From contig JBKCUK010000010.1 of the NCBI GenBank assembly GCA_046318415.1, positions 62,001 through 126,000 of the forward strand: a stretch of DNA of 64,000 nt, in the 5' to 3' direction. Numbering within the stretch: position 1 is the first letter of the stretch; each line of letters starts with the position of its first letter. The notes beneath the pieces were generated by a model. It worked only from the letters and a program-made list of their open reading frames with translations. It searched no databases and was not told where the DNA came from. The DNA is from JBKCUK01 sp046318415. GTDB taxonomy: Bacteria > Pseudomonadota > Alphaproteobacteria > Caedimonadales > Caedimonadaceae. This document shows, one piece after another, positions 46,016 to 54,928 of the stretch. The translations under genes and the position numbers were made by a program.

Positions 46016-46594
46016 ATGAAAACTGCCAAAAATCTCGCAGCACTTTCCATAATCTTACTGTCTTTAAATGGGTGCTCGACCTACGAGCCGCAACCTTTAC
46101 CAGGCTTTAAGTTCACCAGTCAGTCGCCCATTGTGTTGGGGGTCAATCGCGTTGAGGTTGTTTCTGATCTCGATTCTGACTTGGCACCAAAAGAGGTGCG
46201 AGAGCTTTATCGAGGGATCGCAGCTGACCTTACCACTTGGGCTAAAAACCGCTTTGTGGCAAAACACCAGGCGCCAGGTTCGGTCTATGTGAACCTGGTG
46301 GAGCTGAAGGTCACTGAACTAACCAGTGGGGATCGTTTGCGCCACACCAATGAAGAGCCATGGTTAGCTCTGCAAGCACAAGCCAAGGTGCGCCTTGATC
46401 ATGTTGATGAGCGCGGTGCGCCCAAGGGGTCTATCTTTGCCGAGGCCAGCGAGAGCTTGAAAATGCCAGATAGCATGACCTTGGATCATCGCAATACTGA
46501 AATAGTGCGACTGCGTCAGGATTTGTTGAATGCGCTTGACCATGAAGTAACGAAATCTATTCAGCAATCCATGGCTATGCTATTGTCAAACTAG
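46016..46594 (+). CDS. Putative lipoprotein, unknown family
   Basis: From ATG 46016 (GGGGGAG upstream) the product is 192 residues with signal peptide and lipobox: LSIILLSLNGCSTYEPQ, with the lipidated Cys after LNG. The mature part has the alternating pattern of an alpha/beta periplasmic domain (VYVNLVELKVTEL; QAQAKVRLDHVDERG), resembling small DUF lipoproteins of alphaproteobacteria. Asp after the Cys is absent (Ser instead), so outer-membrane sorting is likely. The open frame extends six codons upstream to 45998 without support. Confidence 0.78.
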   Translation: MKTAKNLAALSIILLSLNGCSTYEPQPLPGFKFTSQSPIVLGVNRVEVVSDLDSDLAPKEVRELYRGIAADLTTWAKNRFVAKHQAPGSVYVNLVELKVTELTSGDRLRHTNEEPWLALQAQAKVRLDHVDERGAPKGSIFAEASESLKMPDSMTLDHRNTEIVRLRQDLLNALDHEVTKSIQQSMAMLLSN

Positions 46595-46624
46595 GAGATT
46601 TCATAACACCAGAATGGGGCGTCC

Positions 46625-47854
46625 TTGCAGCACAACCTTGACCTTAATCGTCTCAAAACAATCGGTTGGTTGCACGCCCCACAAACTCAACGGCTCATCG
46701 CGGCTTTTCCCAATCCCGACCTCAATCTGAGGTTCGTAGGGGGATGTGTTCGCGACGCTTTGTTAGGCATCGAAGCCGAAGATATTGATTTAGCGACACC
46801 TTTCAAGCCGCATGAGGTTCAGGCTCTTTTGACGGCGGCCAATATCAAGACGGTACCCCTTGGACTTGAGCATGGCTCACTAGTGGCCATTGTGAATCAC
46901 AAGCCTTTTCAGATTACGACCTTGCGGGCCGACATCGAAACCGATGGCAGGCATGCAAAAGTAGCTTTCACAACCTGTTGGCAAGAAGACGCCAAGCGTC
47001 GTGACTTTACCTTTAATGCGCTTTATTTGGCACCAACGGGTGATCTTGAGGATCCCTTTGAGGGTTGCCAAGACCTGACCTCAGGGATTGTGCGGTTCAT
47101 CGGCGATCCTGAGGCGCGCATTCAGGAAGATTACTTAAGGATCTTGCGTTTTTTCAGGTTCTTTGCGCGTTTTGGCAAGGGAAATCCTGATGCAGCAGGA
47201 TTACAGGCCTGTGGCAAGTACGCTGCTCAGCTCGAATTCCTCTCAGGCGAACGCATTCATGCAGAAATGATGAAGTTGCTTGGGACGCAGCATCCCGAGC
47301 CAGCCCTTCAAGCCATGCAGGATGTGGGGATCTTAGAGGTCCTCCTGGAGCCCAAAAGCGCAGATGCGCGATCCATTGATTTTTTACGCTCCCTCATTGC
47401 ACTTGAGGAAATATACAAAGTCGCCGGAAATCCCTTGGCTCGGCTTGTGTCGCTTGCGCACCGCAATCGCGCGCAGCTTTCAAGAATCATGGATCGGTGG
47501 CGTTTTTCAAAGAACGAGCGTCAGTTTGTGGAACGCCTGGTAGAAGCCCAACAGCTTATTCAAGACCCGCGACGTTTAATCTATGGTTTTGGCCCTGAAA
47601 TTGCGCTTTATGCCGCACTAATTGAGGAAGCGCGCCATCCTGAGGTACCACAACTCGCCAGCCTTATGGCGATCCTCAAAAATTGGCGGAATCCGATTTT
47701 TCCCCTGCAAGGAAAAGACATCGTACGCTTAGGTCTTACGCCAGGGCCTAGAATTGGAGAGGTCTTAGCTGAGGTTGAGCAGTGGTGGATTCGTGAAAAC
47801 TTTACCCCCGATAAAAAAGCATGCCTTGAAAAAGCGGCAGAATTTCTTGCTTAA
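46625..47854 (+). CDS. CCA-adding enzyme / poly(A) polymerase family nucleotidyltransferase
   Basis: The 409-residue class II nucleotidyltransferase has the NTP-binding motif RFVGGCVRDALLG followed by catalytic DIDLAT, the second motif RRDFTFNALYL and RIQEDYLRILRFFRFF. Alphaproteobacterial proteins of this form usually serve as the tRNA CCA-adding enzyme, although tRNA-Arg(CCT) here already encodes CCA, so repair may be its main role. The start is TTG 46625; the Shine-Dalgarno is weak but the N-terminus fits. It follows the lipoprotein gene by 30 bases and may share its transcript. Confidence 0.9.
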   Translation: MQHNLDLNRLKTIGWLHAPQTQRLIAAFPNPDLNLRFVGGCVRDALLGIEAEDIDLATPFKPHEVQALLTAANIKTVPLGLEHGSLVAIVNHKPFQITTLRADIETDGRHAKVAFTTCWQEDAKRRDFTFNALYLAPTGDLEDPFEGCQDLTSGIVRFIGDPEARIQEDYLRILRFFRFFARFGKGNPDAAGLQACGKYAAQLEFLSGERIHAEMMKLLGTQHPEPALQAMQDVGILEVLLEPKSADARSIDFLRSLIALEEIYKVAGNPLARLVSLAHRNRAQLSRIMDRWRFSKNERQFVERLVEAQQLIQDPRRLIYGFGPEIALYAALIEEARHPEVPQLASLMAILKNWRNPIFPLQGKDIVRLGLTPGPRIGEVLAEVEQWWIRENFTPDKKACLEKAAEFLA

Positions 47855-47962
47855 TCTCGCTTTTGCCAAGCGTAACAATTCGTAATATGTCAGCTTTTGC
47901 TATTGCCCATGAAATTGGGCACTCTAAGAATAATGTAAAGGTAAATTTAGACCATAAGACGA

Positions 47963-48913
47963 ATGCCGAGTGTATCTTCAAGTTTAATGAAGCCCGTTTT
48001 CGAAACCACGCTTGCTGCAGAAGTATCTTGCATAGGCGTGGGCGTGCATTCCGGAGATCGGGTGCGTCTCACCTTAGCACCTGCGGCAACGGGTGTTGGC
48101 ATTGTCTTTGAACGTACGGATATCACAGGTCATAATAAGATCGCTGCACGTACGGAAAACGGCATTGAAACCCCATTTTGCACGCGCATTCGCAATTCTG
48201 CTGGCGTTGAACTCACCACCATTGAACACGTCCTAGCCGCGCTGGCGGCGTGTGGTGTTGACAACGCCATCGTTCGTGTCAATGGTCCTGAAGTGCCCAT
48301 CATGGACGGAAGTTCCAAGCCTTTCATGGACATGATTCGTCGTGCTGGCCTGCGCGAGCAGTCTGCACCGCGCCGCTACATCCGCATTCTACGCCCTGTG
48401 GTGATTGAGGAGGGCGGGCGACGCGCTGCCTTACTGCCCGCAGATACTTTTTCCATACAGTTTACCGTCGATTTTCGCAATCGCGCTGGCTTGGCAGCCC
48501 AGACCATGGACTTTACGGTTGACCAGAAGGGGTTCAGCGATTTAATTGCATCCGCCCGCACTTTTAGCTTTCTTGAAGACGTCGAAAAAATGAAGGCGGC
48601 TGGCTTTATCAAGGGTGGATCCCTCAGCAACGCGTTGGTTTTGGGGCAGGACGGTCAAGCCGTGAATCCTGAGGGGATGCGCTATGAGGACGAGTGCGTG
48701 CGTCACAAGATTCTTGATGCCCTTGGCGACTTGATGATGGCAGGCGCGCCCATTATTGGCCGTTATGAAGCTTATAATTCGGGGCACGAGTTCAATCATC
48801 GCCTGTTGGTCGAGTTATTTGCGCAACCCGACGCATGGACCTTTGAAACGGCTATTGGCGTATCCGCGCACCATATGCAAAATCTGACGAATCATCGCCG
48901 CGCTGCGCGCTAG
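47963..48913 (+). CDS. lpxC: UDP-3-O-acyl-N-acetylglucosamine deacetylase
   Basis: LpxC performs the committed step of lipid A synthesis. The 316-residue protein has the zinc motif TTIEHVLAAL, PIMDGSSKPF, the RHKILDALGDL motif and YNSGHEFNHRLL, all intact. The N-terminus begins near ETTLAAEVSCIGVGVHSG. ATG 47963 or ATG 47987 (MKPVFET) could be the start; neither has a strong Shine-Dalgarno. It shows that the organism makes lipid A. It is not next to ftsZ, its usual alphaproteobacterial neighbourhood. Confidence 0.96.
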   Translation: MPSVSSSLMKPVFETTLAAEVSCIGVGVHSGDRVRLTLAPAATGVGIVFERTDITGHNKIAARTENGIETPFCTRIRNSAGVELTTIEHVLAALAACGVDNAIVRVNGPEVPIMDGSSKPFMDMIRRAGLREQSAPRRYIRILRPVVIEEGGRRAALLPADTFSIQFTVDFRNRAGLAAQTMDFTVDQKGFSDLIASARTFSFLEDVEKMKAAGFIKGGSLSNALVLGQDGQAVNPEGMRYEDECVRHKILDALGDLMMAGAPIIGRYEAYNSGHEFNHRLLVELFAQPDAWTFETAIGVSAHHMQNLTNHRRAAR

Positions 48914-49217
48914 GCTTATTCTTGATACTACCGCTTGGGTTATTCATTGTGGTGCTCGGGCGATGGCACGCATGTCTTCCGGCAATTTTTTCCCGTCAAC
49001 AGGGATGCCCCAACCATGCCTAGCGTGGAGCACGGAATGCTGTCTTAGAATGTCTTTTGCTTGCAGTTCTGGCGCGTGACCTGTGACCATTTTAAAGCGT
49101 GTCCCTCATTAACCTGGCCTCAAGGTGTTTTATGCGCAATTGATGTGCCCATCCCTTGCGAAGGCGTTCCTTTTCCCTCATGCTAGATCTCAAACTAAGA
49201 TAAGAAGGAGTCAGAAC
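48914..49217. other. 304-base gap with one possible small minus-strand reading frame
   Basis: On the minus strand an ATG at 49090 opens a 48-codon frame ending at 48944. Its product, with stretches such as ELQAKDILRQHSVLHARHG and DGKKLPEDMRAIARAPQ, looks protein-like in composition, but it has no Shine-Dalgarno and no family I know. It may be a small gene or the remains of one. The SIMPL gene promoter must also lie here. Confidence 0.35.
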
Positions 49218-49958
49218 ATGGCCCAGGAACAACATGCATCACTTAAAGCGGCCGCCATCCTTGGTACATTTTTATCCATCGGCTCGCTTGGGTTGGGGTA
49301 TGCCATCTATCGTGGCATTCATGATTTTAAAATGTCAGACCGCTATGTGACCGTTAAAGGCTTGGTGGAGCGTGAAGTGAAGTCGGACCATGTGGACTGG
49401 GATCTGAACGTCCGGGTCAGCGGCGACAAGTTGCCTGAGCTTTTTAGCGCTTTAGAGGCTCAAAAAACAATGTTGTTGGCGTTTTTGCAGAAAGTGGGTT
49501 TGAGTGCGGATGAGGTCATTCCTGGCTCACCGAACGTCATTGATACCCACGCCCGCGACTATGGCGGTCAACTTCCTCCCCATCGCTACCTCGTCGATAT
49601 GAATATTCGTGTCTCAACTGATAAAGTCGATTTAGTCGATGCACAAAGCCGCAATTTAGGAGATGTGGCCAAGGATGGGGTTGCGATTTCACGCTCTGAT
49701 CTGCGGTATCAGTTTCGGGGATTTAATGAATTGCGCCCCCTCATGCTGGCCGAAGCCACAAAAAGTGCCCGTCTGCTGGCAGAGCAGTTTGCTGCAGACT
49801 CGGGCAGTCATGTGGGCGCCATTCGCCGCGCAAACCAAGGCGTGTTTCGGATCATGAGTGCCGATGCATTGCCGACGGAAGAGTACGACAGTGGGCAAAC
49901 ATCCCTGATGAAGAAAATCCGTGTGGTGTCCACCATAGACTTCTTCTTGGTTGATTAG
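49218..49958 (+). CDS. SIMPL-domain (DUF541) membrane-anchored protein
   Basis: From ATG 49218 (AAGGAG six bases upstream) the product is 246 residues: an N-terminal transmembrane anchor (AAAILGTFLSIGSLGLGYAI), then the SIMPL domain starting YVTVKGLVEREVKSDHVDWD and ending KKIRVVSTIDFFLVD. SIMPL/BP26-like proteins are periplasmic and of uncertain function, linked to stress tolerance or to immune signalling in animals. The frame is open upstream to 49125 but without a ribosome site. It appears monocistronic. Confidence 0.88.
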   Translation: MAQEQHASLKAAAILGTFLSIGSLGLGYAIYRGIHDFKMSDRYVTVKGLVEREVKSDHVDWDLNVRVSGDKLPELFSALEAQKTMLLAFLQKVGLSADEVIPGSPNVIDTHARDYGGQLPPHRYLVDMNIRVSTDKVDLVDAQSRNLGDVAKDGVAISRSDLRYQFRGFNELRPLMLAEATKSARLLAEQFAADSGSHVGAIRRANQGVFRIMSADALPTEEYDSGQTSLMKKIRVVSTIDFFLVD

Positions 49959-50022
49959 CCTAAGTTTGAAGGGAAAGTGGGGGAGGAGCTTTATCCTTTT
50001 TCTTCAAGAAGCACCCGCATTG

Positions 50023-50060
50023 AAATGAGCGTGTTTACGGTAAATGAGCGTGTTTACGGT
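50023..50060. repeat. Perfect tandem repeat, 19 bp x 2
   Basis: AAATGAGCGTGTTTACGGT occurs at 50023-50041 and again immediately at 50042-50060. It lies in non-coding sequence after the SIMPL gene. Confidence 0.95.
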
Positions 50061-50288
50061 GTTTAGCCGCGAGGATTCAAAGAGCAGGATAGCCACGATG
50101 CTTCTTTGGTTATGATAGCCGCGATGCGCTTAAGCTTATTTTGAGTTCAGATGGTTTGAGGCTAATCGAGGCTTTTCCATACCCCCCAATACTTCCCGTG
50201 AGCGGTCCTCAATAGTGCTAAGACGGGTTTTTCTCAGGTTAGGGGTACACATCCGTACCAGGGCTCATGCAGACCCATGCAAAACAAT

Positions 50289-50319
50289 GGCGGCATAGGT
50301 CTTCAGCCGCCGTAAGACC
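50289..50319 (+). other. Possible H-type pseudoknot
   Basis: GGCGGC (50289-50294) pairs with GCCGCC (50306-50311). The loop holds GGTCTT (50298-50303), which can pair with AAGACC (50314-50319) downstream. The order of arms is that of an H-type pseudoknot, or of two competing hairpins, since the connecting loops are only 2-3 bases. The pairing works equally on either strand. Confidence 0.4.
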
Positions 50320-50404
50320 GTTCACCCAGCTAGATTACTATGATCAAGGGGGTTGCAGCTGACTCTGAAGGCTAAACCTCGACGCGGTCTTGTTACAATG
50401 AAAA

Positions 50405-50620
50405 CTACTTGGCTTCTTGTGTCGGCTCGGCGTCGACAGGGCATTCCTTGTTTTGCGCCGGATAAGAATCTTCGAAGTAGTTAACCGGCACACCCTCTTT
50501 CACACTGCGGAAGTGAAAATACAGTGCAAGCGCGCCGCCGCCAAGTACAACGATGGGCACAAAAACTTTGAGGAAAAACGTTGGAAGGTCCCGCTTAGAT
50601 AGTGAACGACGACGGACCAT
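50405..50620 (-). CDS. Small single-pass membrane protein
   Basis: From ATG 50620, with GGGAGGA six bases upstream, the product is 71 residues: a basic N-terminus (MVRRRSLSKRDLP), one transmembrane helix (FVPIVVLGGGALALYFHF), and an acidic C-terminal part with a single Cys. The positive-inside rule places the C-terminus in the periplasm. An in-frame upstream ATG at 50671 lacks support. No family is recognised. The strong ribosome site argues that it is real. Confidence 0.65.
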   Translation of the reverse strand: MVRRRSLSKRDLPTFFLKVFVPIVVLGGGALALYFHFRSVKEGVPVNYFEDSYPAQNKECPVDAEPTQEAK

Positions 50621-50739
50621 ATGATTCCTCCCTTTAGCCTTAAACCTATTATTTGATTCATTTTTTCTCATTTAACTCTAAGCGATAAACAGCACGCAGG
50701 TCCACATTTTTTATTAATCATCCTTAAGGAGAGCTCTTC

Positions 50740-50880
50740 ATCCAGAAAACTATCACAGCTTTGTTCGTGCTCTGCATGTTAAAGGCAAAGGATGGCCTCA
50801 AAAATCTCGAGTTTGTCTTCAGGCCTGCAATGAATCTTACCCGTTATGTCATTAATAAATTTTACTTAAATACAGTTTAA
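50740..50880 (+). pseudogene. Possible small reading frame without a start codon
   Basis: AAGGAG (50726-50731) is followed eight bases later by ATC, which opens 46 codons. They begin with a signal-peptide-like stretch (QKTITALFVLCMLKA) and end at TAA 50880. No ATG, GTG or TTG lies at the right distance, so this may be a small gene that lost its start, or chance. It fills part of the 311-base gap before the beta-barrel gene, which otherwise shows nothing. Confidence 0.2.
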
Positions 50881-50931
50881 ATTTGTGGCAGTGTTTCTCC
50901 TGTTCATGACGAAAATGATAGGGAGGATTCG

Positions 50932-51720
50932 TTGATATTTTATAAGACTCTTTTGCCCGCCACGGTCGCTCTTGCCTTGGTTTCAAGCGCACAGGCAGCG
51001 GAGAAAAATGGTTTTTATGCTGCCATTGGCTCTGGTTTTAGTGTTGGCTATAGTCCGAATACGAAGCACAACTATAGCGAATTTTTCAAAAATTCCGGTG
51101 TGAATGAAGAAAAATACAAGCTGGGGCTCAGCGGTACTTTCCTCGATACTTCAACGGGTTATCAACATATTTTTGGCGAGAAAGGCGGACTGCTGCTGGC
51201 CGGTGAGCTTTTTGGCCGGATGACGAATATTGAGGGTGATCGCAAGCTGAATGTTGCCTCCACCGACGGTGTTTTCCGTTTTCGCCACAACATCAAGCTG
51301 AAAATCCCTTACATGTATGGGGGTGCTGTCAAAATCGGCATGGTGAAGGACAAAATGGCGCCTTACATGAAATTGGGCGTGGGTGCCGCTGGGGTCACCT
51401 TCAAGTCAGATGTGCCTGATTATACGTTGGTGGGCAGCGACAGCGGAACGCTTGTGGCCTCGCCCTTCAAGGTGCAGCTCAAAACAAAGAAAAAGCGCCG
51501 CAGCAAGCGCGTTGCCTTTTTCATGCCTGGTGTGGGTGCCAGCTTTAATATTAGCCAATTCGTCAGCCTCGAGGCTGAGTATGGTGTGGCAAAGCTGGGC
51601 AAGATTAAGTACTACCAATCCTACACCGATGGCACCAATACGGGGCGCATCAAAAATGAGGCAAATCCCTGGATTCACACGGTCATGCTGAAGATGAAAG
51701 TCAAATTCTGCTGCCGCTAA
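50932..51720 (+). CDS. Outer-membrane beta-barrel protein (OmpA/surface-antigen-like)
   Basis: The 262-residue product has a signal peptide (LLPATVALALVSSAQA) and then alternating strands with Gly/aromatic patterns (GFYAAIGSGFSVGY, YMKLGVGAAGVTF, GVGASFNISQFVSLEAEYG), as in 8-stranded barrels such as Rickettsiales surface antigens. The C-terminus MLKMKVKFCCR ends in Cys-Cys-Arg instead of the usual aromatic residue. The start is TTG 50932 with GGGAGG five bases upstream. A strong terminator follows. A surface role is likely; binding properties are unknown. Confidence 0.82.
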   Translation: MIFYKTLLPATVALALVSSAQAAEKNGFYAAIGSGFSVGYSPNTKHNYSEFFKNSGVNEEKYKLGLSGTFLDTSTGYQHIFGEKGGLLLAGELFGRMTNIEGDRKLNVASTDGVFRFRHNIKLKIPYMYGGAVKIGMVKDKMAPYMKLGVGAAGVTFKSDVPDYTLVGSDSGTLVASPFKVQLKTKKKRRSKRVAFFMPGVGASFNISQFVSLEAEYGVAKLGKIKYYQSYTDGTNTGRIKNEANPWIHTVMLKMKVKFCCR

Positions 51721-51748
51721 AGGGGTGGTGTGAACTGTTTCTCGGATA

Positions 51749-51776
51749 GGGTCGCCTGTGGGCGGCCCCTTTTTTT
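51749..51776 (+). terminator. Intrinsic terminator of the beta-barrel gene
   Basis: GGGTCGCC (51749-51756) pairs with GGCGGCCC (51761-51768), including one G-T pair, with loop TGTG. Seven T follow at 51770-51776. Confidence 0.92.
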
Positions 51777-51870
51777 GCGCAGAAAGTTATGCGTTCAGGG
51801 GATATTCAGGCGCCTTAAGCTGTGATACTTTCGATGCAGATATGGTTCTATTCTAAATGGAGAAAGCATA

Positions 51871-54558
51871 ATGGCTCGCTTTGGAGCAGATCATTTAGGC
51901 GTCAAACGTACCCTTACCGTTGGTTCAAAAGCTTACCACTATTTTAGCCTCAAAGAAGTTGCCGCAAAGGTTGGTGATATCTCCCGGTTGCCCTACAGTT
52001 TGAAGGTGTTGCTGGAGAATTTGCTGCGCTTTGAAAACGGTAAATCCATTGTTATCGACGACATTAAAGCCTTGGTTGATTGGCAGCGAACCCGCACGTC
52101 AAACCGCGAAATCGCTTATCAACCCGCGCGCGTATTGATGCAAGACTTCACCGGCGTGCCGGCTGTGGTGGACTTGGCGGCCATGCGCGAAGCCATGCGG
52201 GCGTACGGAGGTGATCCAAAGCTCATTAATCCACTGACGCCCGTTGACTTGGTGATCGACCATTCGGTGATGGTGGATTCGTTTGGAACATCAGGTTCCT
52301 TCGAGGAAAACGTCAAGCTCGAGTACGATCGCAACCGCGAACGCTACGCCTTTTTGCGTTGGGGCCAACAGTCCTTCAATAATTTCCGTGTTGTGCCTCC
52401 TGGAACAGGAATCTGCCACCAGGTAAACCTTGAAAATCTTGCACAAGTGGTGTGGGTTTCCGAGGACGAGGGGCACCAGTATGCCTATCCAGATACCCTC
52501 GTTGGGACCGATAGTCACACCACCATGGTCAACGGCCTTGCTGTTCTGGGTTGGGGTGTGGGCGGTATCGAGGCTGAGGCGGCCATGTTGGGCCAGCCCA
52601 TTTCCATGATGATCCCAGAAGTGATCGGTTTTAAATTGCAAGGTCAGCTTCGTGAGGGCGCAACGGCCACGGATCTCGTGCTGACGGTAACCCAAATGCT
52701 GCGCGCCCGCGGCGTGGTCAACAAGTTTGTTGAGTTTTATGGTGATGGCCTGGACCACCTGAGTTTGGCTGATCGTGCCACCATTGCCAACATGGCGCCT
52801 GAATATGGTGCCACATGCGGCTTCTTCCCTGTGGACCAAGAAACTATACGTTATCTCGAGTTTACAGGCCGAGATGCCGAGCGTATTGCGTTGGTCGAAG
52901 CCTATGCCAAGGAGCAGGGGCTGTGGCGTGAATCGGGCAGTGCAGATCCTGTTTTCACCGATTCTCTCTATCTTGATTTGGCCACTGTGGAACCAACACT
53001 GGCCGGGCCAAAGCGCCCCCAAGACCGGGTGCCTTTATCGCAAGCGGTTGCGTCTTGTAAAACTTCACTCGCTGCCGAACGCTCTGCCACGCATAGTGCT
53101 GACGTGACCCGCGGCGGCGAGAGCTTTAAAATGCAAGATGGCCATGTGGTGATTGCGGCCATTACCAGCTGCACCAACACCTCGAACCCGTCGGTTATGC
53201 TGGGCGCTGGCCTGGTAGCCCGCAAAGCCCTTGAAAAAGGCTTGAAGGTGAAGCCTTGGGTCAAGACTTCCCTTGCGCCAGGATCCCAGGTGGTGAGCGA
53301 TTATCTAAAGCAGGCTGGTTTACAAAAAGATCTGGACCAACTGGGCTTTAACCTGGTGGGTTACGGATGCACCACCTGCATTGGTAACTCTGGTCCTCTG
53401 CCTGCCGAGATCGCCAAGGCGATCGATGAAGCTGACCTGTCTGTGGCTGCCGTTCTCTCGGGTAACCGTAACTTCGAGGGACGTGTGCATCCTCAAGTTA
53501 AGCTCAATTACCTGGCATCTCCCATGTTGGTGGTGGCCTATGCTCTGGCTGGCTCCATGAAGATTGACCTCTACAACGACCCCCTGGGACATGATTCTGA
53601 GGGTAATCCTGTCTTTTTGAAGGATATTTGGCCAACCAATGCGGAAATTGCAGCTTGCGTAAACGCGAACGTGACGCCAGAGATGTTTCGTAAGCGGTAT
53701 GCGGATGTGTTCGAGGGCGATGAGCATTGGCGTGCCCTCAGTGCCACCTCTAGCTTGACCTATGATTGGCAAGGGGATAGCACCTACGTGAAATTGCCGC
53801 CTTATTTTGAGGGTATGGATACGCAAAAGCGTGGCGTGAGCAACATCGAGGGGGCAAAGCCGCTGGCCATTTTGGGGGATAGTATCACCACCGATCACAT
53901 TTCACCCGCTGGTTCCATCAAGCGCGATGGCCCTGCGGGCCGTTATCTGATGGAGCGCGGCGTGCAACCGGTAGAGTTTAACTCCTATGGCGCCCGACGG
54001 GGTAACCATGAGGTGATGATGCGCGGCACCTTTGCCAACATTCGCTTGCACAACGAAATGGCCCCGGAGACCACGGGTGGGGTGACAGTCTATCTGCCCA
54101 CGGGTGAAGTGATGTCCATCTTTGATGCCTCTATGGCGTATCAAAAGGCCGGAACGCCGCTGATCGTCATCGCAGGAAAAGAGTATGGCACAGGCTCATC
54201 ACGTGACTGGGCCGCAAAGGGAACCCGCCTCTTGGGTGTCAAAGCCGTGATTGCCGAGAGCTTTGAGCGTATTCACCGCTCAAATCTGGTGGGCATGGGC
54301 GTCTTGCCCCTTGAGTTTACCAACGGAGATACGCGCCATAGTCTGGCTCTTACGGGCTCTGAAACCTACAGTATTGCTGGTCTTGAAAATGGCTTGCGTC
54401 CGGGCATGATTTTAAAGCTGCACATTCACCGAAAAGACAACAGTGTCGATATGGTTAACCTGCGCTGCCGCGTCGATACGGAAGATGAAGTCGCCTACTT
54501 TAACAATGGTGGCATTCTTCATTATGTGCTGCGTAATTTGGGTGCGCAGGCGGCCTAA
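51871..54558 (+). CDS. acnA: Aconitate hydratase A
   Basis: Aconitase isomerises citrate to isocitrate in the TCA cycle with a [4Fe-4S] cluster. The 895-residue protein is of the AcnA/IRP1 type. Cluster ligands are C434 (SCTNTSNPSVML) and C500 and C503 (GYGCTTCIGNSGPL). The substrate-binding swivel domain is complete, with GDSITTDHISPAGSI and YGTGSSRDWAAKG. GGAGA lies eight bases before the ATG. It is monocistronic between two terminators. As a TCA enzyme next to complex I genes it fits respiratory metabolism. Confidence 0.98.
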   Translation: MARFGADHLGVKRTLTVGSKAYHYFSLKEVAAKVGDISRLPYSLKVLLENLLRFENGKSIVIDDIKALVDWQRTRTSNREIAYQPARVLMQDFTGVPAVVDLAAMREAMRAYGGDPKLINPLTPVDLVIDHSVMVDSFGTSGSFEENVKLEYDRNRERYAFLRWGQQSFNNFRVVPPGTGICHQVNLENLAQVVWVSEDEGHQYAYPDTLVGTDSHTTMVNGLAVLGWGVGGIEAEAAMLGQPISMMIPEVIGFKLQGQLREGATATDLVLTVTQMLRARGVVNKFVEFYGDGLDHLSLADRATIANMAPEYGATCGFFPVDQETIRYLEFTGRDAERIALVEAYAKEQGLWRESGSADPVFTDSLYLDLATVEPTLAGPKRPQDRVPLSQAVASCKTSLAAERSATHSADVTRGGESFKMQDGHVVIAAITSCTNTSNPSVMLGAGLVARKALEKGLKVKPWVKTSLAPGSQVVSDYLKQAGLQKDLDQLGFNLVGYGCTTCIGNSGPLPAEIAKAIDEADLSVAAVLSGNRNFEGRVHPQVKLNYLASPMLVVAYALAGSMKIDLYNDPLGHDSEGNPVFLKDIWPTNAEIAACVNANVTPEMFRKRYADVFEGDEHWRALSATSSLTYDWQGDSTYVKLPPYFEGMDTQKRGVSNIEGAKPLAILGDSITTDHISPAGSIKRDGPAGRYLMERGVQPVEFNSYGARRGNHEVMMRGTFANIRLHNEMAPETTGGVTVYLPTGEVMSIFDASMAYQKAGTPLIVIAGKEYGTGSSRDWAAKGTRLLGVKAVIAESFERIHRSNLVGMGVLPLEFTNGDTRHSLALTGSETYSIAGLENGLRPGMILKLHIHRKDNSVDMVNLRCRVDTEDEVAYFNNGGILHYVLRNLGAQAA

Positions 54559-54590
54559 GATCGCCTATTCATAAGAGCACAAGGCATAAG

Positions 54591-54625
54591 AAAAGGCTGG
54601 CGCACTTCGGTGCCCGGCCTTTTTG
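54591..54625 (+). terminator. Intrinsic terminator of acnA
   Basis: AAAAGGCTGGCGCAC (54591-54605) pairs, with small bulges, with GTGCCCGGCCTTTT across loop TTCG. The stem runs into five T. Confidence 0.85.
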
Positions 54626-54928
54626 TCACCTCGAAGATCAAGCTCGGACCAAGATGCAGGCTCATGAAGCCTGCGCTGATATCTTGGTATTCATGATATC
54701 CAGTGCCATCCCATGCATTATGCCCGTTCCTTTCCATTCTTTCGCCGTTTAAGGGTGTTGACCCTCAACGGCTGAGAACATAAGCAAAAAGCGCATGCTG
54801 ACCCCGCTTGATACCCAGACAACATAGCCATTTTTGTAAAATGCAAACTTTTTACACCAGGTGCGTTGGCAGGGCGCTAAGGGGGTGATATCATGACGTA
54901 AAAATAAAAATGGGGTGCTCTATCCTTG
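54626..54928. other. Intergenic region before nuoJ with three further hairpins
   Basis: Three inverted repeats lie between the acnA terminator and nuoJ: GCAGGCT/AGCCTGC (54656-54674), GATATC/GATATC (54678-54700) and GCCGTT-AGGGT/ACCCT-AACGGC (54744-54772, with loop GTTG). None has a T-run. They could form a structured leader of the nuoJKLMN transcript or be remnants of palindromic repeats. No gene is seen. Confidence 0.45.

Larger units (their letters stand above)
49959..50404. other. 446-base non-coding stretch with repeats and predicted RNA structure
   Basis: No reading frame convinces. It contains a perfect 19-bp tandem repeat (50023-50060), a 14-base near-repeat (GATAGCCACGATGC at 50088-50101, with one change at 50114-50127), a GGTAC/GTACC hairpin (50244-50259), and a possible H-type pseudoknot (50289-50319). 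It could be a structured RNA or an eroded mobile element; no T-run marks an end. Confidence 0.5.
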
